The translations under genes and the position numbers were made by a program. DNA of 64,000 bases. Origin: Caprimulgus europaeus. Taxonomy: Eukaryota; Chordata; Aves; Caprimulgiformes; Caprimulgidae. The notes beneath the pieces are model-generated. The model was given only the letters and a program-made list of their open reading frames with translations, searched no databases and had not been told where the DNA came from. Within the stretch, counting starts at the first letter, position 1. Each line of letters opens with the position of its first letter. The stretch is from the NCBI GenBank assembly GCA_907165065.1, contig OU015525.1, forward strand, positions 6,140,537 to 6,204,536, written 5' to 3'. This document shows, in pieces, positions 26,936 to 37,913 of the stretch.

Positions 26936-28969
26936 TTTGAAGAGTGAAAGGGAGAAGAGTCAGATAATAGGTTTGAGGATAAAAGAAGTGACATCAAAAT
27001 CTTTCAACATCCATGTCATTAGTGTATCACAGGATGGGCTGTCGTTGACTCTTCTGGCCTTAAATGCTACTGTATTCAACAAGGAAATGGTAAGTTTTCA
27101 GGGAATTGGAAAGCTGTGGACTTTCAGGTCATGTTTAATCATTTTTTTACTAAGAAGCTCTATCTGTAATACCCCTGCTGTCAAAGCATCAGTGGATTAA
27201 CAGGACTAGCAGGTAATTCTGCTTTAACATCAACACTGGTATAACACTAAATGCTACCTACAGCTTAATAGGAACATTTGAAAAATGTATTTGTGGAGTG
27301 ACAGTGTGAAGTGAGTAATAGCCATAGAATGTAGGTAAGAAAATTACCACAAAGGGTAGAACAAACATTCAGGGCTCATTCCAGCCATTAAAGAGATGGG
27401 AGTCTCCTTTGCAGGCTCTGCTCCACTGCTGGCTCCCTAGTCTGAGTTTCCCTCCTTCACCTTTAGCCACTGGAGCCACAAAGTCATTGAAGTGGGACAG
27501 GATCTCCTGGAAGATGAGTCAATCTGAGGTACTATCTGAACTACCTGTTTTCAGAGACCATGAACTGGTCATTCTCCATTTCTGTTGAGGGTGCCCTAGA
27601 CATCCAGCTCAGACTGAAGGGAGCAGAGCTGTCTCCTGTCCATTGTGCACAGGTTTCAAATAGCTCACCAAAACCTTCCCAAAGCCTTTTGTACTATAAG
27701 GAATCCTCTGATTTGATGAGACTATGGCTGAAGTAACCCCTTGGGAGCAAACCCAAACTAAAACATGTGGCAACCCTGGGCTAGCAACAATCGCAAGCCC
27801 TTCTGTTGGAGCTGTGGAGGTGAAAACATCCTGTAGCAAAGGGTAAGAAAATGAGAGATGACCTTTTAGCACTGTAGCTGAATATTCAGGCAGATTTTAG
27901 TACTGGAGCATCTTTATATTAAGTTGTCCTTGCAAAGGTGTCCTTACTGCCAGCCAGTGTAGTCATGATAGTTTTTCACTCTTGGCCTGATTGGTCTAAC
28001 AAAACAAAAAGGAAAAGTTCTGGAAGGAGTAATGACTCCACAAAGCTGTGGAGAGATGGGATTTGGGGGCTTGCGGGTCTCTCTACTAAGAAGTGAATTT
28101 GCTAGCCTATATATTTTAAGAAAAGATAATGGCATTGCTGACATCTCCTTTTCAGAAGACTAGGATGCTCATTCTTCTGTTGTGAATGAAATATTGCAGG
28201 GGAGAGCTGAGAAAAGGTGCTTGTCTCCCTGGGTATTTCTGAGTGCAATGGATGAGTGGCATCCAGAGAACAGGCAGGTTGAATGATTGCAGAGTTGCTC
28301 TCACTGCCTCCAAGGTTCTGGCCTCTGTTATCAGTGGGATAGTGCAGGGTACCAAATTAGTTCCTAGACATGAGTTTCCACTGTAGCAGATAGCTCCATC
28401 TCTCTGCATTTTACAGTGCCAAGCTCTAAATTAAGAAAAACTGGCAAGCGAAGAGCTCAATCTCTTTGTCTCTGCAAGTTCTGCTCATGCTGCTATCTTT
28501 GTGGGCATGTAACGTAAGCAGGAGCTGGTGGTTAGCAGGGGATATTGCATTTTTCATTTCTGCTTCACTCCACTCACAGCAGTGAGAAGATTTAGGCTAG
28601 TGCTGTAGTGTCACACACACACACACACATCCCAGCCCACATCCTGGGAGGTCTGGACAGCATGGGTCCAATTGCAGATATGGATCTTTACTTCTCATGC
28701 AGTCTTCTTGAAATGGTCAAGATCTGCAGGTGCTCAGGACTTTGGGAAATCAATCTCCTTGTTCTGACAACTGAGACTAGGTTTTCTGAAACGAGCTAGA
28801 ATCTTGAATTATGATTTAGTTCCATAAATAAGTTGTCTGAGTTTAAGAAGTGAAAAGCCACTGCTATTGTTGAAAACCAGGTCATTTATATATATCTTAA
28901 ATCTAATATTAGTTGCTCATTTTTTACAAATATTTGTCTTGTTCTAAGTAAGGAGCAATATCCCTATTT
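26936..28969. other. Gene-free unique sequence
   Basis: No supported gene. A (CA)9 microsatellite lies at 28,612-28,629. Confidence 0.5.
28612..28629. repeat. (CA)n microsatellite
   Basis: Nine CA dinucleotides in a row. Confidence 0.95.
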
Positions 28970-29060
28970 AGATGTGGAATTTGGAAAAGTTAGCTTACAT
29001 GGCTTACCTACCATCACAGAGGGCCAATAAGAAGTCCAAGATTGGAGTTCTGCAAATCCC
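28970..29060 (-). mobile_element. Possible MIR-type SINE remnant, antisense
   Basis: The order 'gaaaagttagcttacatggc', 'ttacctaccatcacagagg', 'gtccaagattggagttctg' resembles the complement of the MIR core (the aagtgacttgccc / ggtcacacagc / attcgaaccca blocks). It is weaker than the copy at 29,715. Confidence 0.38.
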
Positions 29061-29714
29061 CTTCTTTCCTGTAATATCACAAATCCCTGTAAGAGGCTTC
29101 CCAAGAGTTATGTTGTTCTGTAAAGCTTGGCAGTTGTGTGGGAAGTCTGGAGACTCTACCATTCGCAAACTGGATGTTCCTGCAAGGGCAGGTCTGCTGT
29201 AGGTTTCCTAAAACTCAAACTGGACTCAGGAGGAGCTACTAAAGGAATGATAACATTGGGAATGAGAGTGTGTCAAATTGTATGAAATGCAGTAATTCCT
29301 CTTAAGATCCCCCAAACTTTCTGAACAAATTTTAAATATGTTTTCACAAAACATTCCTTCAGGTTAATTGTTGCAAACACTAAGTCATGTCCAAAACCTT
29401 CTCTCACCTACAAAATAAAACCTGAAATGTAAAATCCTACAAAGGATAAAGACATTGTCAGAGCAGCATTGAGAAAAATGTTGTACAAATGCTTTGCATT
29501 ACTTGACATAGTTTTCAAGTGATAACAGATTTTTTCATGCTCTATCTTTGATTATTCAACAGGTATCTCCTTCTACAGAGCACTCTGAAAATTAAGTTAA
29601 CTGGAATTGAAAGTATTTTGGGAACTAACACAACTCCATTTCTCATATTGATGAGTAACTTATACTTTCTAGTATACTTACATCCAAAATGCTCCTATGG
29701 GTTAGGAGAGGGAA

Positions 29715-29870
29715 TCAGTACAAGTTTACAGGTGGAAAACACAGTCAGAGATGGTCAAAATATCCTCCCTGCCATCACGTGAGCAGCTTGTGGTAAAAAA
29801 TGGATTTGAAGTGGGTTCCCTGATACTGGGCTGGTGTTCAGACCACTCAACTGTCTTTCTTTGTTCTGTT
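29715..29870 (-). mobile_element. MIR-type SINE remnant, antisense
   Basis: The plus strand follows the complement of MIR in order. It starts with 'gtttacaggtggaaaacacag' (as in the tttacagatgaggaaactgag end). It continues through 'cagagatggtcaaaat', 'catcacgtgagcagcttgtgg' and 'tggatttgaagtgggttccc'. It finishes with 'tgttcagaccactcaactg' (as in the cttaaccactacgctat end). This is the clearest MIR copy in the window. The overlapping minus-strand frames at 29,726-29,997 are explained by it. Confidence 0.65.
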
Positions 29871-32800
29871 TTGAAACTCTTGTTGCTATAATTGCTGATT
29901 TCAGATACCAACTAGTGCAATGAAAAGGGAGTTGTGGCAGAATGACTAATGATCTCTGGAACCTGCACTGAGGAGACTCAGCAGGGACTTGTGTCAAGTC
30001 CCTTCACTCATTCCACCTTGAAACCTGGTTGTTTTGGAGTCAAAGCCAGCTAGGTGTAATGCTAGCACTATCTTCAGGACTGCTGATTGCAGGCACAGTT
30101 ATGTTTTAGCTTCACCAGCCTGATGAAGCATCTGACCTCCTAGGACCCACTGGTTTACATATAACATCATTTTGTTAAACTTTTCTGGTACATTAAATGC
30201 TGATGTAAGTCCCTGACATTGCAGGTGTGACTTTTATGCCAATTGACAAAAGAAGAGCACTGCAAGGCTAGGTATTTATGGCTTTTCTGGGAGTTATTCA
30301 GGTGCTGGCTCTGTTTGTTGCACTGTCCATTCACAGTGACCTGAGCTATTTACTGTATATGCAGAATCTGCAGTGGAAAAAAAGCCATTCATTCCTAGAT
30401 ATTTAAACTGAATCATTTCTCTCCCCTGTTGAATGACAGCATGTGTAATGGATCTCCACGTGCCAGAGGGCTTTTCAGTAGCACAGCTTCAGGCATCACA
30501 TGCTGAATTAAGGCACACTGAAGGCTTGGAGTTTATTTTGGAATTGAACTCTAAAACCTCCACTCTGGGGACAAGCTTTCAACCAGATAAGCTGGAGGAT
30601 TTGATCTGTGAACTTTCTTTCTTAGATATCTATGTCCTCCCCTTTGAACCCCAGCAATCAATTGATACACGTGATGATGGGAAGGAAAAGGATCTGAGTT
30701 GTGTAACATCTGCTTATCACTAAAGATTATCCTGTAGCAATGAGATTAAAGCTTTTCCTTATATAGGAAGAGCTTGGAGTTTAGGGTTGGTTTTTATTTT
30801 GTTATTTTTTGTTGTTGTTGGATTTTTTATGTAATGTCCTATAAATCTGGTTTCATTGATCAAGGAGAGGAAAATTCAGAAGTGTGACTAAGAAAACAAG
30901 GATTTTTAAAGGATTCCTTTCAATAATAATGTATCTATAATCAAGTATACTATAATCCCAGTATTGCCTCCTTGTGGTTATGTTCACAATAGGACTGAAA
31001 TGAGAGAGTATTTCTGAGCCATACAGGCAAGTGATTTGCATAAAATAGTGCTTTGGATCTCAAGCCCTGCAGAGCTTTTTGATACCACAACAACCTCCTC
31101 CTTTCTCCTGCTGACAGACTGATTTTCTAGTTAAAGTCCAGCTGATCATCAGGATATCTAAGGGCATCCCATGTGTGATATGCTTGGCCCATTTTGCTGT
31201 TCCTTATTTCTGCCATGTGCATACCAAAAGAAAACTTCCGGGCTCCTGAGGTTGCTTTAAATCTGTCTGGTTACATCAGTTGTAGAATGACAGCAGCTGA
31301 GGCCCAAGACTGGAAAGGAATCTCAACTCAATCTCTTCTCTTGACGTAGTCGTCAAGTTGGTGAACAAGGTCTCAAAACAGCATCAGATTTCCTAAGAAT
31401 CTATTGCAAATCTCACTTTTTGCCTATATATCAAATGTTTACTGCCCTGCAATGAGAAGACACCTGAAATCAAATTGAAGTAAAAATAGCAGAAGCACCT
31501 CTCTCTGAGGACCATCCAGTCTGGACACTAAGATAAGGGTCATTGGACTCCTGCTTATGGAGGACACCAAGTTTCCTAGACCTGAGGCCACGCCATGCTC
31601 ATCTGTCACTGTGCTACAGTGCATGCAATAAATTCAGTAATATAGTAATAATGTACTGTAACTCTTCTTGTCTCTGCTCTTCCATTAATGTGCAGTTTAT
31701 ATCAGAAGGATCAGCAAGTTGAGATTGGGAAGCAAAGTATTTAAATTACATAAAGGTTGTGGTTTCTAAATAAAGACTGGTGGTCCCTTTGATAATACCA
31801 CTATCATAATACTTTCATCCTGAGAGCTTGAAGCAGTCATTCTTTGTATGGGTCTCTCATTGCCTGCAAAGGGAATTTTTGGGCACAGAGCAATTACCCA
31901 CACAAGATTGGGCCAATTACTTAATTAAATTTTAAGTAGGAGTATATACATAGCAGATGGACATTTTGAGAAGGTACTGAGTAATGTGTGCAGGGTTACA
32001 GAGGATGCAGCTTATCTTGCACATTAGCCTTGGATAGATTTTAAGTGTATTAACATTAGGACTCCAATCGGATTTAGGGGGTGTGTAAAATTTCTCAAAG
32101 CCTTCTTAACATTGGCTGATCCAATCACATAATCACTCTTGTCTGAAACTAGTGTGGAAACAAAGAACGGCCATACCTAGAAAGAGGCATTGTCTAGGCA
32201 TATTCTTCTATAGGCTTGAGAGGTGGGTGGGTTTTAGTTGGGTACTCACTTTTTAAAAGCAGCTAAAAGGCTTTTCAATCAAGATTTTTTAAAAAATGAT
32301 AATTTCTAGGCAGGATATTGTTTACCTTTTCTTCCTTTCCATTTCCATATCTCACTTTGCATTGGAGCTTTTATTCTGTCATTGCTTTAAGTGCCTGCAT
32401 TTTAGGACAAGGTTTTATTTATGTTTATTTCATTTTACTTTGCATTTACAGAGCTGTAGGAAGGCTTAACAGTTTTTCTAGAACACAGCAAGACACAGAG
32501 AGGGCAAGAGGAGTATCATTTTTATTTACAAGGATACTAAGCTCAGGTACTTGAAAAAGTTTCCACCAATATCAGTGAACAGGAATTACCAATGCAGATT
32601 TGATTAGATGAGATGAGAGGAGCTATGAAGTAAAATAGCTCATGTTCTCTGTTTGTCAGAGGAAAAACAAGTTAATACTATCATTTAATAAAACCTCCTT
32701 ATGATAATAAGATCTAGAAGTCCAAGATACAGTCAAGAATATTGCTCTTGAATGTCATATAAAATATATAGTCTGTACAAGAAACAGAGAGGAAGAATGG

Positions 32801-33664
32801 AAAAGGGACCTTAGAGAAGAGGATTTACTCATTTAGCACAAGCAGGGACAAGCCCATCTCTTAATGCCACCCATGAGCCATTGCTTACACAGCACTGGAA
32901 AGTTGAAGAGCAAAGCCCTGTTTACAATGAGATGTTTATATTATTGATGAAAATGAGGAACTTTTCCCAACCATGATATAAAGTTTCTCTGAATGAGGGC
33001 AAGAAATGAACTCCAGGTTTGCCACATCTTCCATTCAGCAGTTCCTTTCTTTAGCACCTCAGAAGTATAGCTTTTGAGACTGAACAATATCCACAATATT
33101 CTGAACATCATCTAGGCCCCTTTAAGGATATTTTTTATTGACACAAGCAAAATTATTATTTGTTTTATTGTTTATTCTTTATGGAAATGTATCTTGTGAA
33201 ATTAGGCAGAACTTTGTCAAAAATGAAGATACTTTCCCTGCCCTTGTCAGTATACACACAGGAGTGAGCCGGGTGAGATGGGTGATCACTCCAAACAGAA
33301 ATTCCCATCACCCAGTATGTCAGAGGAAAAGGGAAGGACCCATACCTGAGCCTCAACTGGGACCTTGCTCAAGCTAGCATAAATTCTTTGGTATTTTCCA
33401 TGTATCTTGGAGATCTTAACCTTCCTTTAAATTAGTGACTGCAATGTACAGCCTGGTGCTGCTCAGTGCTTAGAAAGGACACTCAATATTTGGGACAGAG
33501 TGTGAAGAAGAACGTTAATTCTGTTTGAGATGCACTGGTGACAGTCCATGAGGAGACAAGCCCTGATTCCTCAGCTGTCAGGCTTATTTAGTCTCCAGAT
33601 ATGGAGACTAAATTTGCCCTTTATTTTAGATTAGCCTGGGGTAAGCCAAAATCTGGAGCACAGT
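29871..33664. other. Gene-free unique sequence
   Basis: No supported gene. The open frame 30,433-30,723 (96 codons) has no recognisable domain and no convincing splice context. The sequence is AT-rich with small T-rich runs near 30,795. Confidence 0.5.
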
Positions 33665-34265
33665 TGTCCTGGTTTTGCTGGGATAGAATCATAGAATCAA
33701 TTCTCTGTCAGAAAAGCTGCATTTTTAAGACTGCAGCACCCGATTCGGTGAGAAGAAAGTTGATAAGACACTTTGTTTTCATTTGTGGCCAGCCATGGCA
33801 TGTGGTTTTCCACAATGATCAAGGTCTTGAGCAGTTTAGAGTTAGCCAGGTGCTAAGACTAGGACAAGAGAAAGCCAGGGCAGCTGACCCAAGCTGGCCA
33901 ACACAAGTATTCCATACCACAAATGTCGTGCATGCCATAAATTGTAAGATTTGCTGAGGACATCCCTCTTCCTCAATGGTTGCCATCCCTGGAGGGTCTC
34001 ACACATCATTCTGCTCTTGAGGCCTACTCTCCTGCTTGTTGTAACTGTTGTGCTTTCATCAACAGAGTATAACTTTGTGTATTTTATATTAGTATTAATG
34101 TTAGCTTTTGTTATTATTTCATTAATCTGTTTTCATTTCAACCCATGGGTCTCCTTTCCTTTTTCCAATTCCCCTTCCCAGGTGGGGAGGGGTCATTGGG
34201 CGATAGAACAGCTGAATAAACAAAGACAATGGTGCTTTGGATTTATGGTTATGAGGAATACACTT
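33665..34265 (+). mobile_element. ERVL-like LTR, sense, diverged, probably solo
   Basis: It starts with the family's tgtcctggttttgctgggat end. It contains the block 'ggcagctgacccaagctggcc' and the adjoining 'tattccataccacaaatgtcg' (about 33,878-33,930), and later the 'gttttcatttcaacccatgggt' R/U5 block (about 34,130-34,150). The TATA-equivalent position (about 33,935) is worn to ccataaattg, and the 3' end is diverged, so the right edge is approximate. An extra 'atagaatcatagaatc' motif sits at about 33,683-33,698, just inside the 5' end, and is not expected in this family. The LTR lies in sense about 115 bp before the acceptor of the only long open frame in the window. Confidence 0.68.
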
Positions 34266-34388
34266 CAAGGGACACCAAGCTTCCACTCTTGTCAAACTCT
34301 CAAAAATCTTATAAAAACCTAACAGTGGTGATTAATACAATGTTTGATAGTGATTGTCACATCTGTTTGCTTCTTTAAGGGTCTCCCA

Positions 34389-35408
34389 ATGGCGCAAGAA
34401 AAGCCCAAATATAACTGCGGTGTCAGTGAAGTTACCGCCGGGAACCTGCAGCCTCTCATCTTGCCAGGAGGGAAGTCACTAAGTGAACATAGAAATCTTG
34501 GTTTCCATCCTCCCTCTCCAAGGATTTCAGAGAAAAGGCTGTCCCAGGGAGAGAAAAAAATGTGTCCAGAAAAGGTGAAAAAAGAGGGGGCTTTGTCTCC
34601 CAGCCTGCATCGTGCAAATGAGTTTTGTAGCACAGAGAACATCACCCTGAAGAGACCAGTAAGGTTGGCCCCACTGGAGATCCCTCTGGAAGTAAAAGAA
34701 GCCCAGCTCCAAAAGATTATGAGCATGCAGAGAGAAGCCCAAATGGCTGCTCAGAAGCTGACCGTTATCAACCCCATCAGCAATGAACCCCATGTGAAAA
34801 GGGTAAAGAATCTGGCTCAAGGGGAGCTTGAAAACCTTCAAAAGATAAAGCTGAGTGAGAAGGCTGCTCTGGAGAATAAAGATGATCCTTTACACCCTAA
34901 AAGCAGCAAACCCCTGGGAGAAATTCAAATTATTTTGCCTTCAGAGACAACCTCTAAGTTGACTAAACAACCAGGTGTTGAAGAGGCTCCCAAGATACTC
35001 CGTAAACCTTTAATCCCCACTCTCCAGGTATCTGACATGCACGAAGAGTCTAACAACCCTGACAGTGTCCCTGATCCTTGCCAGAACGTTTCTCGGCGCC
35101 GATTCAGAGTAAGACACATGAAAGAACAGCAGGAAGATCATGGGAAACCCAAACCCTTAAAGGTCACAGATCCAAGTGTGGGAGAAAGCAAGCAGAAATC
35201 TGCATGTCAACGAACACAAAAAACCCTCAGTGATGCAAGCAAGCTCATTGAAAATGTATCCAAGAAGCAGAAGGAACGTGCAGCAAAGCAAGGGGAAGTG
35301 GATGAAACCTTTTGTGTGAGGAAGCAGTCTACTCGAAGGATGGCTTTGGGAGACATCATCCAGGTAGATGAAGAACATCATGCGTCATGTAATGCACAGG
35401 AGATTTAG
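34389..35408 (+). CDS. Unrecognised 339-residue protein (main coding exon of a candidate gene)
   Basis: This is the only long open frame in the window with ordinary protein-like composition. I place the start at the ATG at 34,389, not at the frame's first non-ATG codon (34,344). Directly upstream there is a splice-acceptor-like pyrimidine run ending in AG at 34,378-34,379, so the exon would begin at 34,380 with a 9-nt leader. Read straight through, it gives 339 residues. If the consensus donor CAG|GTAGAT at 35,363/35,364 (phase 0) is used, 325 residues come from this exon and continue at 36,714. The protein is Lys/Glu/Pro/Ser-rich and mostly disordered-looking. It has no signal peptide or membrane segment. 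One clear amphipathic helix spans residues about 97-124 (starting LAPLEIPLEVKEAQLQ), there is a basic patch SRRRFRVRHMK at about 235-245, and a Lys-rich helix at about 281-302. I do not recognise the family. Function is unknown; alternatives are a lineage-specific gene or an old retrocopy. Confidence 0.68.
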   Translation: MAQEKPKYNCGVSEVTAGNLQPLILPGGKSLSEHRNLGFHPPSPRISEKRLSQGEKKMCPEKVKKEGALSPSLHRANEFCSTENITLKRPVRLAPLEIPLEVKEAQLQKIMSMQREAQMAAQKLTVINPISNEPHVKRVKNLAQGELENLQKIKLSEKAALENKDDPLHPKSSKPLGEIQIILPSETTSKLTKQPGVEEAPKILRKPLIPTLQVSDMHEESNNPDSVPDPCQNVSRRRFRVRHMKEQQEDHGKPKPLKVTDPSVGESKQKSACQRTQKTLSDASKLIENVSKKQKERAAKQGEVDETFCVRKQSTRRMALGDIIQVDEEHHASCNAQEI

Positions 35409-36713
35409 ACACAACTACCCAGTAAAATGTTTTAGACTGACTGCTTAGATAGAAGTCTTCAGAAGAGTGTCTGGAGATATCAGTAGACCACAACATGAAA
35501 ATAAGTTAATATTGTTGAACATCTCCATCATTTCTGAGATGCTCAAACAAGTGGGTCATAGGGAAAATATCCTCCTACTCTGCTGACCACTAGAAAGGCC
35601 CCAGCTACAGTACTTAGTCCCGCACTGAGTACAATTTTTCAAGATGTGTGAACCATGCAGTAAAAATCTGGATAAGGACTGAGTGAAGCAACCAAGAGAA
35701 AAACAGGAACCTAGAAAATATTGTGTCTGGGGCAAGACGAAAAGAAGTAACAAAATTTTCTCTTGAGAATACAGCCCTCCCACTTTCAGCTGTGGCAAGC
35801 TTGTTTAAGAAAGACAAGACTAAAATGTTCTTCATATCTATTGTTAGCAGAAGAAAAATTAATTAGCTTAAGATTTAGCAAGGGACATTTAAGTCAAAAA
35901 GGAGAAATACTTTTAAGCACAATAAACACTTTAAAAATGCTGTTTACAGAGATGGGAATCTCTGTAATTGAAATTTTAAATAATACATTAGATAAACACC
36001 TGCCAAGGATTATTTCAGAAGAGTTATTCCTTCATTCAGACATGACAAGGGCCAGATTATCTGTAATGTCCTTCAACCTCTATTTTCTTATATTGTATGG
36101 TCTATCTTTTCAGTTGTCCACTTGCAGGGCTACTAACCAAGCCATGTAGTGCAAAAATGTACAATAAAAGTAATTTTTCACTTTGCTCTGATTCTTCCTC
36201 ATTGCCTTACAGATAGTGCCAAGATATTCACTGAATCCTTCAGAAGGCAGCATCTAAAAGATGACTGCTTCTCCTTGATTTCTTCAGTTCTACTTCTGTT
36301 TGTTCTTTCCCAATTTCTTATTAAAGGGAGGAACAGCTAATCCTAATATCTTAATTGTCTTGTCTTAAACAGCTCTGTCTTGCACTTTTTACACATTTAC
36401 CTTTGGTCACCTTTTAAAATCATCATAAGCTTTTGAAGACTGAGTATTATTTTTATGTATAATATGAAATAAATCAAGCATGCACAGTCCCAACTTAGTC
36501 TCAAAAATCTTTTAAGGGAGCAAAAACTATTCCTTGTGTTTTTAAACAGCTATTATGACAAGCTGCCAGAGATGCAAGCACAGTGCAAATTTTATTAATA
36601 AAGTTAACACGTAATTAGATTTACCTTGTAAATGGTTTTACAGCAAAACCTGGGATGTTCACTGTCTTCTGGTAGTTCACTTGGTTGGTTGCTTGATTTA
36701 TTTTTTAGTAAAG
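35409..36713 (+). other. 3' UTR or intron of the candidate gene
   Basis: If the frame ends at 35,408, this is 3' UTR, with AATAAA poly(A) signals at 35,921, 36,163 and 36,468. If the donor at 35,364 is used, it is most of a 1,350-bp intron ending at an acceptor AG at 36,712-36,713 (or 36,707-36,708). The two readings may be alternative transcript ends. Nothing else is recognisable. Confidence 0.4.
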
Positions 36714-36842
36714 GTGGCCTTTGCTGCTTATCAAATGATCTTAGAAGCTGGGACTTCAAAAAAAAATGGTGAGACTTGCCATAAACTTACAAGAGTTGGA
36801 AAAAAATATATGGATGCCTTTGGAAAAACAGGAGATGGCTAG
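36714..36842 (+). CDS. Candidate terminal coding exon of the 34-kb gene
   Basis: A strong pyrimidine-rich acceptor context (gcttgatttattttttag) ends at 36,708, with a second AG at 36,713. Taking the second AG, the sequence continues exactly in phase 0 from the donor at 35,364. It stays open for 42 codons, beginning VAFAAYQMILEAGTSKKNG and ending at TAG (36,840-36,842), and would give a 367-residue protein. The composition looks coding. A competing ATG-initiated frame from 36,766 overlaps it in another phase and runs into a consensus donor AG|GTAAGT at 36,922/36,923, so which frame is used is open. AATAAA occurs at 37,400. Confidence 0.35.
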   Translation: MAFAAYQMILEAGTSKKNGETCHKLTRVGKKYMDAFGKTGDG

Positions 36843-37870
36843 AAACAGAAGAACTCAGCCTTTAAACATGCTGGGATTGGTGAGAGAAAAGACAGATGAA
36901 GCACCTTCATTACAGAGAAGAGGTAAGTGTACTTTTACCTTTTATTCTTTCCTCTGTGTACATGATGAAGACAGCCAAAGACAGAGTAGATGAAGTCTTG
37001 AAAACCATTTGAGTCATTTTTTGCATTCCAACAATACCAGCAAATGGGAAACTTTTTCTGATGACATGTTGCTTGATTGTTCTCTGAGTAAGAGAAAAAT
37101 CAGCATCCAGAGATTCTTCTGGAATTCATTCTTGAGTATTTCTTGCTGAAGAGAAAACGGATTTTTGTCTTGTACATTTTTATTGACATTCCTTCCTTGC
37201 TTTTCCCCTGGTTTGTTTTGGCTGCATTTGTGTGCTTTTTATGCAACCTTTTTAGATCTGGGGTTTTTTTGGGACTCCTATGGTTCAGTTTCATTTGGTT
37301 TTATCAATTGTCTGGTCTCAGGTTCTTCCAAACATGTCATGAACTTTATGACTGACCCCACATAGAGCTTTCAGTTCCTTACTTTGTGGTTCATTTCTAA
37401 ATAAAATGGAACAAATTTTATCTTCTGTAAGACCTATCCCTTTCTACAGAGCTCCATAGGCAACTTGCAGGTGAGTTCAGGCAATAGGAATTAAATAATC
37501 AGAGGCAGATCTACAGGCAAAGCTTGTTATAGCAAAGGAGATACCTCAAGGCAAAGAGAAAGGATTGCCCAGCACACTGGAAGTGGTAAATGCTTTAAGC
37601 ATTTGTGTTGTGTAAAATGAAGCAAAATACTGAGAACAGGGGGCCAAGGAAACCACAGAAACCTTCTCTAATGGAGGAAGAGTCAGTATAAGACCATAAG
37701 TATGGGGGAATAGGAGTAGTGGATGGAGGAGATGGAGGATGGAGGGATGAAAGATGAAGAAAGGGAGGATAGGAGCAGAAAAGATACGAGGAATCCATCT
37801 AAGGTAGAGGGCGTATGTAGCAACAAGAAGCAGAAATGATTTTTCATTCTGATTTTGACTGTTCTGGGGG

Positions 37871-37871
37871 G

Positions 37872-37902
<31 letters not shown>

Positions 37903-37913
37903 GAAAATAAAAG
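37871..37913. repeat. A-rich (A5-9 G)n low-complexity tract
   Basis: Runs of A separated by single G residues. The 104-codon and 95-codon frames crossing it owe their length to this tract. Confidence 0.85.

Noticed and set aside
30433-30723. 96-codon frame with fairly protein-like composition
   Set aside because: No flanking splice sites of quality, no promoter and no recognised family. Too short to support alone.
34319-34841. Minus-strand frames of 135 and 104 codons
   Set aside because: Shadows on the opposite strand of the 339-codon exon, with poorer composition and no splice context.
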